Below are positions 1 to 9,100 of a stretch of 61,715 bases of DNA, piece after piece; within the stretch, counting starts at the first letter, position 1; each line of letters starts with the position of its first letter. The stretch is taken from the NCBI GenBank assembly GCA_017479865.1, contig JAFVBS010000020.1, positions 1-61,715 of the forward strand, read 5' to 3'. A model generated the notes under the pieces. The model saw only the letters and a list, made by a program, of their open reading frames with translations. It had not been told where the DNA came from and searched no databases. Origin of the DNA: Clostridia bacterium (GTDB taxonomy: Bacteria; Bacillota; Clostridia; TANB77; CAG-508). A program made the position numbers and the translations under genes.

Positions 1-504
1 AGTATTACCGTAGAAGATGCAAATAAAATACAACCATATAAGCCAAATGCATTTGCAACCCATACATATAAAAAAGAAGAAGATGGCTATATTTATTATG
101 ATGGAACAAAAGGGTCAGGAAACTATACAACATTTAATTATAATGATGAAACCAGTAAAACATGGAAAAGCTTAGCAAAAGGGGAAAGCGTAGTAATGCC
201 ACAATCAGCTTACAACTATACTATCGGAACGACAAAAAATGGACAAAAAATGTTAAGCTATAAAGCTGATGGAAGCACAAACGCAAGCTACTGGCTTGCT
301 TCGCGCGCTGTGAACTGCTATAGTTACGGCAGTGTGGACTTCGATATGCGCAATGTGTATGGTGGCTACGTGCTCAGCAGCCGTTTGTACTATTCTTATG
401 GCAGCGCGTACGGCAACTCCCGCGGTGTCCGCCCCGTAGTTTCTCTAGAGTCTGGAGTCCAATTAACCGAAAAGGTTGGAGACACATGGAACCTTGGCAA
501 ATAA
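1..504 (+). CDS. C-terminal part of a surface or pilin-like protein with a C-type-lectin-like variable cassette (5' end outside window)
   Basis: The frame is open from base 1 to TAA at 502-504, so the start lies upstream. The C-terminal third runs from a YWLASR motif to GVRPVVSL. From family knowledge, these motifs mark a DUF6273-like, C-type-lectin-fold cassette found at the ends of secreted or pilin-like Clostridia proteins. The first part is AT-rich like the rest of the window, while bases about 288-450 are strongly GC-rich. There most codons end in C or T and encode Tyr, Ser, Gly, Asn, Asp, Cys or Arg. A role in surface display or ligand binding is inferred; no signal peptide can be judged because the N-terminus is missing. 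Confidence 0.7.
   Translation, partial: SITVEDANKIQPYKPNAFATHTYKKEEDGYIYYDGTKGSGNYTTFNYNDETSKTWKSLAKGESVVMPQSAYNYTIGTTKNGQKMLSYKADGSTNASYWLASRAVNCYSYGSVDFDMRNVYGGYVLSSRLYYSYGSAYGNSRGVRPVVSLESGVQLTEKVGDTWNLGK
288..453 (+). other. Candidate DGR-type variable region
   Basis: This GC-rich block lies in an AT-rich gene. Codons such as AAC, TGC, TAT, AGT, TAC, GGC, GAC, TTC, CGC and CTC fit the NNY set expected when adenines of AAY codons in a template repeat are randomised. The block ends in a GC-rich constant stretch encoding RGVRPVV. No reverse transcriptase or template repeat lies in the window, so this is inference from codon pattern and base composition. Confidence 0.5.
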
Positions 505-602
505 ATTGACATAAAACATAAAAAAGAATAAATTTGTCAGAAAGACATGAAACGAAATACCAAAGACGAAAGAAAAACGTGAGGAAACAAGAAACGAAAA
601 GT

Positions 603-631
603 TTGACATATTATGTAAAATGAGGTATAAT
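603..631 (+). promoter_or_regulatory. Sigma-A-type promoter for the TIM-barrel enzyme gene
   Basis: TTGACA (603-608), a 17-base spacer and TATAAT (626-631) are consensus. Transcription would start near 638, so the ATG at 677 is the start and any start near 620 is excluded. The spacer holds GACATATTATGTAAAA, repeated exactly at 1625-1640. Confidence 0.85.
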
Positions 632-676
632 AATAAGTATCTAATATGTTTTCATTATAATTGGAGGAAAAACAAC

Positions 677-1546
677 ATGAAGGTAGGCATCAATTATGTT
701 TCTTCAATTTCGAAGGGGCTAACACAAAAACTGGTTAACACGGGAGTCATCGATGTGCTCAAATTTCCTGGAGTACGGTGCAACGAAGAAGAAAAATTTC
801 TTTTTTTAAGAGATTTTCCTTCGAAAGCTCAGGCAGATATCCATGGATTACTTCATTTCAATCCTGCATGGAATATGCCAAACATTGCTCAGAGTACGTC
901 ACAAGTGGAGAACTTACCATTATTTACCCAAACGGGTGCCAAGGAGTTTAGCACTCACATTGCACAATTTCCGGGAGAAGCTGGAGATCCTTTCAAAAAC
1001 TTTGAGGAGAACCTTAAAACGATGAGAAAGCTTCTTCCTGGCATACGATTAGGAGGAGAAAATGTATTCTCTATGGTAGGCGCTTCTGGAGAAGCACAAT
1101 ACACCACTCTTCAAACTTCAAAGCCTGCATTTATTAATGAAATGTGGAGAAGGTTGGATTTTGCAGTTTTTGACATTGCACATGCCAAAATTGCAGCAAA
1201 AGACCAAAAAATGACATTTTGGGAGTACTTGCAAGCTCTAGAAAAAGAAAAAGTGGAAATTATCCACATTACCGGCAGTGGAATGGAGTGCAATTATGAT
1301 ATTTGTACTTCACACGATGCAGATCCACACACTCCATGTCAATTAAAGGAATTTGAGGAGCTGATTGCAGTACTTCCGTACTTTCCCAACGTGAGGTTGG
1401 TCATTAGTGAACTGGCATATAGCCTGCAAGAGGGAAAAAGAATTCCGGTGAAAGAGGTGGATTATGAGAGAGAAGCAAAAGCCTTATCACTCGCGGTGAA
1501 AACCAGAAATGTGCAAACCTTAAGAAAACTTTTTGAAGAGACCTAA
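677..1546 (+). CDS. TIM-barrel metalloenzyme, MNIO/DUF692-like
   Basis: 289 residues. The start at 677 has GGAGG at 662-666 and lies downstream of the promoter. I see likely metal ligands in the order of multinuclear non-heme iron oxidases (DUF692) and related xylose-isomerase-like barrels: His94, Glu128 in GGEN, Asp166 and His169 in DIAH, His197 in HITG, Asp216 and His218 in DPH, and Glu245 in SELAYS. Known MNIO enzymes modify Cys, Asp or Asn in ribosomal peptides, usually with a partner protein, and no such partner is visible here. The next gene encodes a 41-residue peptide with a near-identical promoter spacer, but it has no cysteine. A generic sugar-phosphate isomerase-type barrel is the alternative. 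The fold is fairly sure; the reaction is unknown. Confidence 0.6.
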   Translation: MKVGINYVSSISKGLTQKLVNTGVIDVLKFPGVRCNEEEKFLFLRDFPSKAQADIHGLLHFNPAWNMPNIAQSTSQVENLPLFTQTGAKEFSTHIAQFPGEAGDPFKNFEENLKTMRKLLPGIRLGGENVFSMVGASGEAQYTTLQTSKPAFINEMWRRLDFAVFDIAHAKIAAKDQKMTFWEYLQALEKEKVEIIHITGSGMECNYDICTSHDADPHTPCQLKEFEELIAVLPYFPNVRLVISELAYSLQEGKRIPVKEVDYEREAKALSLAVKTRNVQTLRKLFEET

Positions 1547-1556
1547 AGCAAACTCC

Positions 1557-1588
1557 AAACAGCTACATTTTAATAATGTGGCTGTTTT
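1557..1588 (+). terminator. Intrinsic terminator after the TIM-barrel gene
   Basis: ACAGCTACATT (1559-1569) pairs with AATGTGGCTGT (1575-1585) around a 5-base loop and is followed by a T run. Confidence 0.8.
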
Positions 1589-1622
1589 AATATGTGGTAG
1601 CTGGGCTTTATGAAGAAAAACC

Positions 1623-1651
1623 TAGACATATTATGTAAAACATGATATAAT
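1623..1651 (+). promoter_or_regulatory. Promoter of the 41-residue peptide gene
   Basis: TAGACA (1623-1628), 17 bases, TATAAT (1646-1651). The sequence 1625-1640 is identical to 605-620 in the preceding gene's promoter, which suggests shared control by the same factor. Confidence 0.8.
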
Positions 1652-1700
1652 CATGGTACGGTCTAATGACCACATTATATTTACAGGGAGGAATAACATC

Positions 1701-1826
1701 ATGAAGAAGACAATTATTGCACTTTCCCTTGTAGCCCTGGGAAGCCTTGGAACTATGGCTACTCTATTTGCCATTTACAGGGCAGTGGAACGCTCTGAAT
1801 ATCGAAATTATGGCGATAGGGACTAA
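1701..1826 (+). CDS. Small membrane peptide, 41 residues
   Basis: The ATG at 1701 is preceded by a strong GGGAGG ribosome site 9 bases upstream and by its own consensus promoter, and is followed by a terminator, so this is a complete small gene. The peptide starts MKKTIIALSLVALGS, has one hydrophobic segment to about residue 25, and ends in a charged tail NYGDRD. The start resembles a signal peptide or single-span membrane peptide. It has no cysteine. Candidates are a secreted or membrane micropeptide, a substrate of the neighbouring MNIO-like enzyme (which would have to modify Asp, Asn or Tyr), or an unrelated stress peptide. Function is unknown. Confidence 0.65.
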   Translation: MKKTIIALSLVALGSLGTMATLFAIYRAVERSEYRNYGDRD

Positions 1827-1854
1827 TTTTTAGAAGGTTCCGCTTTCTTGGAGT

Positions 1855-1904
1855 AAAAGCCAGTAAGAAATCCAGCTCTTATTTGAGTTGGATTTCTTGC
1901 TTTT
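1855..1904 (+). terminator. Intrinsic terminator after the 41-residue peptide
   Basis: AAGAAATCCA and TGGATTTCTT form a perfect 10-bp stem, extended by AAAAGC with GCTTTT, and the 3' arm ends in a T run. Confidence 0.85.
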
Positions 1905-1994
1905 ATATAAAATGAATTCATTGAAAAAATGCATAAATTTCCACTCTTTGGAGAAAATATGGTTACATATTAAAACAAGGAGTGGAGTTTTTTC

Positions 1995-3107
1995 ATGGAA
2001 TATAAAGTTTTAAAAATAAATGGAGCGATTTTAAGTCAAAATGAATTAGAAACCTACTTGCAAAAAGTAGCTTCAGACCATAGTCTGCAAAATAAATCAA
2101 ATAAAAACACATATCCAATTCCTCGCTTAAAAGAAAATTTTGAGCTCATTACCGATGTTTATCACATGTTAAATGAGCATATTAAATTAAATATTCCCAT
2201 TCACCCAGCAGGGGAATGGATTTTAGACAATTACTATGTTATTGAAGAAAACGTCAAAGCAATTAAAAACGATTTAACGTTAAAAAAATATACGCACTTT
2301 TTAGGAATTCAAAACGGAATAGAAAGTGGATTTGCAAGAAGCTATGTATTAGCCAGTGAAATTGTTAATTATACTGACAATAAAATTGACAATAAGAATT
2401 TAAAAAAATTGTTGCAAGCCTATCAAACAAAAAAAACACTGAGTATGGAAGAAATTTGGAATATTAGTACTTTTCTACAAATTGCACTGATTGAAAACAT
2501 CAGACAAATTTGTGAAAAAATTTATGGTTCTCAAATGCAAAAATACAAAGTGGAAAACATAATGGAACGCTTGGTAGAGCATAAAGAAAATTTACAATTT
2601 ACGCATTTACATGAATATCAAGGAAAAATCAAACAAGCCGCATCGATGAAATATGCTTTTATTGAGTACTTATCCTATCGCCTCAAAAAATATGGCAGAA
2701 AGGCTTATCCTTTTCTTAATATTTTAGAAGAACAAGTGAACAGGATGGGTATGACAGTAGACGAAGTCATTGAAAAAGAACATTTTGATATTGCACTTCG
2801 CAAAATTTCTATGGGAAATGCCATTACTAGCATTAAAACATTAAACAGAATGAGCATGGTGGATATTTTTGAAGAGATTAATGGCGTGGAGGAAACCTTA
2901 AAACAGGATCCAGCAGGCATCTATGAAAAAATGGATTATCAAACAAAGGTAGAATACAGAAATATTATTAAACAGCTCTCTCAAAAAACAAACCTATCAG
3001 AAATTTATATTGCTAAAAAGTGCTTGCAATTAGGAAAAGACAAAACAGGAAAAAAAAGCACATATTGGCTATTACCTAATGGACCAAGGAAAGCAAGAAC
3101 TATATGA
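1995..3107 (+). CDS. Cyclic beta-glucan synthase, N-terminal fragment (frameshifted from the next reading frame)
   Basis: 370 residues with a GGAG ribosome site just upstream. This part matches the helical N-terminal region that precedes the glycosyltransferase in NdvB/Cgs-type cyclic beta-1,2-glucan synthases, including the run near EKMDYQTKVEYRNIIKQLS. After LGKDKTGKK the reading frame goes off: the family continues with HIGYYL-like sequence, which is present but one frame over from base 3058. The shift falls in an A8 run (3050-3057). Removing one A would give a single protein of about 2,700 residues ending at 10113. Residues from about 354 to the stop are therefore out-of-frame and not authentic. 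Confidence 0.8.
   Translation: MEYKVLKINGAILSQNELETYLQKVASDHSLQNKSNKNTYPIPRLKENFELITDVYHMLNEHIKLNIPIHPAGEWILDNYYVIEENVKAIKNDLTLKKYTHFLGIQNGIESGFARSYVLASEIVNYTDNKIDNKNLKKLLQAYQTKKTLSMEEIWNISTFLQIALIENIRQICEKIYGSQMQKYKVENIMERLVEHKENLQFTHLHEYQGKIKQAASMKYAFIEYLSYRLKKYGRKAYPFLNILEEQVNRMGMTVDEVIEKEHFDIALRKISMGNAITSIKTLNRMSMVDIFEEINGVEETLKQDPAGIYEKMDYQTKVEYRNIIKQLSQKTNLSEIYIAKKCLQLGKDKTGKKSTYWLLPNGPRKARTI
3050..3057 (+). other. A8 run at the frameshift joining the two halves of the glucan synthase
   Basis: Upstream frame reads GKK-STYW; downstream frame read through the run gives KKAHIGYYLMDQG, the family sequence. One A fewer restores a continuous gene. It could be a sequencing indel, a real mutation, or a site of transcriptional slippage. 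Confidence 0.75.
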
Positions 3108-6100
3108 ATTGCTGACAGGAAAAAAGCAAAAGGAGCTTTCTTATGATGCAAAAGCAAAGCTATATGTTGGTGTAATTAGTTTTTTTACTGTGCTTACAAC
3201 AAGCCTCATTTCAATCAAAATTTACCAAAAAACTACTTCTGCCTCCTTAGCTATTTTGCTATGGCTCCTATTGCTCATTCCGACCCAAACCATATGGGTA
3301 CAAATTATTCAGGCTGTTTTAGGCAAATTGGTAAAACCAAAAAAAATACCAAAATTGGACATGCAAGATGGTATTCCGGAACAATATGCCACTTTTGTGG
3401 TAATTCCTACTATCTTAAAGAGCAAAGAAAAAGTAGAAGAGCTCATGAAAAAATTAGAGGTATACTCCTATGCTAACCAAAGCGAAAACCTTTATTTTGC
3501 ACTTTTGGGAGATTGCTCTAGTGGAAAAAACGAAAAAGAACCATTTGATGAAGAGGTAGTGGCTAGCGGTTTGAGAATGGCAGAGCAATTAAACAAAAAG
3601 CATCCTAATGAAGTATTTCCTAAGTTTCATTTTTGTTATCGCAAAAGAACATGGAATGCAAAAGAAGAATGTTATTTAGGTTGGGAACGTAAAAGAGGAC
3701 TTTTAAATCAGTGGAATGAATACTTATTAGGAAATGAAAAAAATGAGTTTTTAGTCAATACTGTAGAAAATTGGAAGCAAAAAGACGGAACAATTCCACA
3801 CATTCAATACATTATTACTTTAGATGCTGATACTGACCTTACCCTAAATTCTGGCCTAGAACTAGTGGGAGCCATGGCTCATATTTTAAATACGCCGGTA
3901 TTAAATGAGGGAAAGGACTGCGTGATTGATGGACATGCTTTATTGCAGCCAAGAATAGGAATTGATTTAATGACAGTATTACAAACTCCTTTTACCACCT
4001 TATATGCGGGTGCAGGGGGAAAGGATGCCTATACCAATGCCATTTCAGACACCTATCAAGACAATTTTAATGAAGGAATTTTTACAGGAAAAGGCATTTA
4101 TGATTTAGCAATTTTTTCAACAGTGCTAGGAAAAGAAATTCCTGAAAATACTGTTTTAAGTCATGACTTATTAGAGGGAAATTATTTAAGGGCAGGACTT
4201 GCCACAGATATTATGCTCATGGATGGTTATCCTGCAGGTTATAGTAGCTTTAAAACAAGGCAGCATCGATGGATTCGTGGTGATTGGCAAATTATTGGGT
4301 GGCTGAAGGGGAGCATAAAAAACAAAGAGGGAATTCAAAAACAAAATCCTTTAAACTTTCTTTCAAAATATAAAATATGGGATAACTTAGTAAGAAGCTT
4401 GCAAGAACCAATGATGATTATTAGCTTCATTGTAGTGAGTCTCATTTGTGCTACAATCAAAGCAAATTTGATTGGTGCCTTTGCATGGCTCTTGCTATCA
4501 GCGATTATACCAAGTCTTTTAGAATTAGTGATGCGCATGCTTTTTCGTAAAGAGGAAGAGACAGCCCAAAAAACATTTACCAAAACTATATCAGGGGTTA
4601 GAGCAAGTATTATTAGGGCTGTATTAGCCATTGGAACATTACCAGATAAAGCCTATATGAGCCTTAATGCTTGTGTGAAAACCTTATATCGCATTTTAGT
4701 GAGTAAAAAGCATTTTTTAGAGTGGATGACGGCAGAAGAGGCTGAAAAAACAGCAAAAAAAGATATAATGTCATATTATTTCAACATGCTTTCTAATGTT
4801 ATCATCAGTATTTTTGCTTTTCTACTTTTGTGGTTCCTTCCACAAAGGGGATTGCAAATTTTGTTAATAGCACTTGCCATTTTATGGCTTGCTACCCCTG
4901 CTATTCTTTGCCAAATAAGTAAAAAAGCAAAAGCCGTATCTTCCTTAGAAAAACTATCAGAAAAAGATAAGCAGTATTTATTAGAAGCAGGAAAACGCAC
5001 ATGGCAATATTTTAAGGACTTTTTAATTGAGGAAAATCACTATTTACCTCCTGATAATTATCAAGAAGACAGAAGACCAAAAATAGTTGCTAGAACTTCC
5101 TCTACTAATATTGGACTAGGTCTATTAAGTGTTATTTCAAGTTATGACTTAGGCTATGAAACTTTAGAAGATACTTGTGCTTTGCTTCAAAACATGCTAC
5201 AAACAATTGAGAGCCTTCCAAAATGGAATGGACATTTATATAACTGGTATGATTTAGTTACTTTACAACCTTTGAAGCCAAGATATGTTTCATCAGTGGA
5301 TAGTGGAAACTTTGTAGGCTATTTATATGTGGTGAAACAATTTTTAGAGGAGCTACCAAATGAAAAAAGGATGGACCTAGAATTAGAAAACGTAGAAAAA
5401 ATTATTCAGTCTACTGACTTTTCTACCTTATATGATGAAGAAAACAGGCTATTTTCAATCGGATTTAATGTGGAGGAAAATGCTTTAACTGACTCTTATT
5501 ATGACCTACTTGCATCTGAAGCGAGACAAGCAAGTTTGGTGGCGATTGCGAAAAAAGACATTTCTAGCAAGCATTGGAGCAACCTAAGTAGAACACTCAC
5601 CATTTTAAATCAATATAAAGGGCTTGTTTCATGGTCTGGAACTGCTTTTGAATATTTTATGCCAAATATCAACATTCCAAAATATCCTGGAAGTTTGTTA
5701 GCAGAATCGTGCTGCTTTATGCTCATGAGTCAAAAAGAGTATGCTAAAAAATTAAACATTCCATGGGGCATTTCAGAATCAGCCTTTTATTTAAAGGATT
5801 TGAATAATAACTATCAATACAAGGCTTTCGGCATTCCATGGTTAGGGTTAAAAAGAGGCTTATCAGATGAGATTGTGGTGTCATCTTATGCCAGTAGCTT
5901 GGCACTTCCAGACATTCCACAAGAGGTAGTTCAAAATTTAAAAGAACTACAAAAAAGAGGAATGTATCAAAAATATGGATTTTATGAGGCAATTGACTAT
6001 ACTCCTACCAGAGTAAGAAAGGGAAAGGAGTATGAGCTTGTCAAAACCTATATGGCACATCATGAGGCTTTAATATTGCTTTCCATTAATAATCTATTTC

Positions 6101-9100
6101 ATGACAATGTTTTGCAAAAACGATTTATGCAAAACCCCGAAATGCAAGCAATACAAATTTTATTGCAAGAAAAAATGCCAGAAAACATCATCATTACGAA
6201 AGAAGAGAAAGAAAAAGTAGAAAAGATGAAATATGTGGATTATGAAAGCTATACCCAAAGGGAAATTACTAAATTAGATAACCCATTACCACAAATCAAC
6301 GTCATTGCCAATGGAGAGTACACCATCGTGATGGATAGTAAAGGACTGGGGTATAGCAAATATGGCAATATTTATCTTAACCGATATAAACCAACGAGCA
6401 ATGTAGAGCAGGGAATTTTCTTCTTTTTTAAAAATATTAAAACAAAACGAACTTGGGCATCAAATCATATGAGTTATTTGGCACCAGCTGACAAATACAC
6501 TATGTACTTTACTCCTGACATGCATAAAATTGTCAGACAGGACGGTAATATCGAAACAACAACTAAAATTAGCATTAGCCCTGATGAACCGGTTGAGATT
6601 CGAAAAATTGAAATGATGAACCATGGCATTGAAGAAGAAACAATTGAAGTTACAAGCTTTTTGGAACCTATTTTATCAACTCCAAATCAAGACTATGCCC
6701 ATCCTGCTTTTAATAATTTATTTTTAAATATGGAATGGATTGACGAGAAAAATATCATGTTACTCACTAAAAGGAAAAGAAGTTGTTCGGCCCCAGAAAT
6801 CTGTGCGGCAGTTAGTTTTTATACAGAAAATGAGACAATAGGAGAATTAGAGTATGAAATTGATAAAGAAAAGTTTCAGGGAAGAAATAGTTTAAACCTT
6901 CCAAAAGCAGTCGAAAATTCTACTCCTTTTAGCAAACAAACAGAGCTTACGACTGACCCCATTGTAAGTTTTAAGCGCACGGTGGTATTAAAACCAGAGC
7001 AAAAGGTAAGTTTTACTCTTTTATTGGCCGTAGGAACAAACAGACAAGAGGTGTTAAGCAATTTATCATCCTTTCAAAATCAGGAAAATATTGACCACAC
7101 CTTAGAACTATCCAAAGCAAAGGTGGAGGCGGAGAACCGCTATTTAGGGGTCAAGGGAAAAGAAATTGATACCTATCAAAAATTATTAGGATATTTACTC
7201 GTAGAAAATCCTTTTAAAGCACAAATGGCAAATGGACAGCTAATGCTTCCTGCAAGCGAGTTATGGAAATATGGAATTTCAGGAGACCTTCCCATTCTTC
7301 TTGTTTCAGTAAAAGAAGAAACAGATGTGGATGTAGTAACAGAGGTATTAAAAGCATATGAATATTTTCGTATTAAAAATATCAATATTGACTTAGTCAT
7401 CATCAATGAAGAGCAATATTCTTATGAAAGTTTGGCAAAAGAAGCAATTATGAATAGCATTTTCAATCAAAACTTGGGGTATTTACAAAATATTCAGGGG
7501 GGGATTTTTGTTCTAGAAAATTTAGAGGCAAAAGAAATTGATTTCTTAAAAGCAAGAGCCAACTTTATAGTACAAGCTCATGACGGAAGCCTTGCTCGAA
7601 ATTTAAAAGACCTTGAAGAAGAATATTTAGAAAATTATCGTGAAATGCCAAAGGACGAAATACCAAGGCGAGTGGAACTTGCTCCTTCTATGAGAGCAGA
7701 ATTGCCGAATCAAAATTTGAAATACTATAATGAATATGGAGGCTTTACAGAGGACGGCAAGGAATATCACATTCGTATTAACAAAGATAAAAAGTTGCCA
7801 ACTGTATGGAGCCATATATTAACCAATGGACAAATGGGAACCTTGGTTACCGAGAGCTTAGGAGGGTATACCTGGTATCAAAATAGTAGGCTAAATCGTT
7901 TGACAGCATGGAACAATGACCAAGTGCAAGACGTTCCTTCAGAGGTAATTTATCTAAAAGACGAGGAAACAAAAACGGTATGGTCCATGGGAGCAAGTCC
8001 TTGCCCTGATGAAAATGATTATGATATTATTTATGGCTTTGGATATGCCAAATACCAACACACTAGCAGAGGGTTAGGACAAAAGCTAGACATGTTTATT
8101 CCTGAAAAGGATAATGTCAAAGTACAAATTGTTCGATTAGAAAACAATGAGTTAAAAAAGAAAAAATTAAAATTGTATTATTATCTCAAACCGGTGATGG
8201 GAGATGACGAACTGCATTCAAAAGGATATTTGCAACTACAATATGACCAAAATTTAAATTTGCTTTGCTTGGAAAATCTTTCACAAGAAGAAAGTGAATA
8301 TTCACAGATAATGTTTGTTTCAAGCAGTGAAAAAATTACTTCTTATACAGGAAGTAAACAATCCTTTTTTGGAAGGGGCAATTTAAGTAATCCAGAGGGA
8401 GTTCACCAAATTAAATTGGATGGCGAAAATAGCTTATGGAAAGAAGGCGTCATTGCTGTAGAATGTGAGGTAACTTTAGAGGCCTTAGAGAGCAAAAATG
8501 TGATTTTTACTTTGGGAATAGGAAGTAACAAAATTGACTGCCAAGACCTAGCATATCAATATACCAACTTTAGCAATGTTTGGGAGAAATATGCAAAAAC
8601 TAAACAATATTGGAAAGAACAAATTGAAACATTACAAGTAACTACTCCTTTAGAGTCTACTAATTTATTACTCAATGGTTGGCTCATCTATCAAGTACTT
8701 GCTTCTAGAATACTAGGAAGAACAGGGTTTTATCAATCTGGTGGCGCTTTCGGCTTCCGTGACCAATTACAAGATACACTTGCGCTGAAATATTTTTCAC
8801 CAGAATGGATGAAAGAGCAAATTATTAGGGCAAGTAGACACCAATTTATTGAAGGAGATGTGCTCCATTGGTGGCACGAAGAAAGCAAAAGAGGAATTCG
8901 CACGAGGTTCTCTGATGATAGATTGTGGTTAGTATATTTAGTAGAAGACTATGTTTCATTCACAGGGGATAGCAGCATTTTGGACATTAAAACACCTTAT
9001 CTTGCGGGAGAACCGCTAGAAGAAGGAGTAGATGAAAAATATGATTTATATTTGCCATCAAATATAGAAGCTACCATTTATGAACATTGCAAAAAGGCAA

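Noticed and set aside
620..676. N-terminal extension of the TIM-barrel gene
   Set aside because: It begins inside the promoter, upstream of the likely transcription start.
677..1546. UV damage endonuclease (UvdE) as identity of this gene
   Set aside because: Although it is a TIM barrel, the metal-ligand order and motifs (GGEN, DIAH, HITG, DPH) do not match those of UvdE as I know them.
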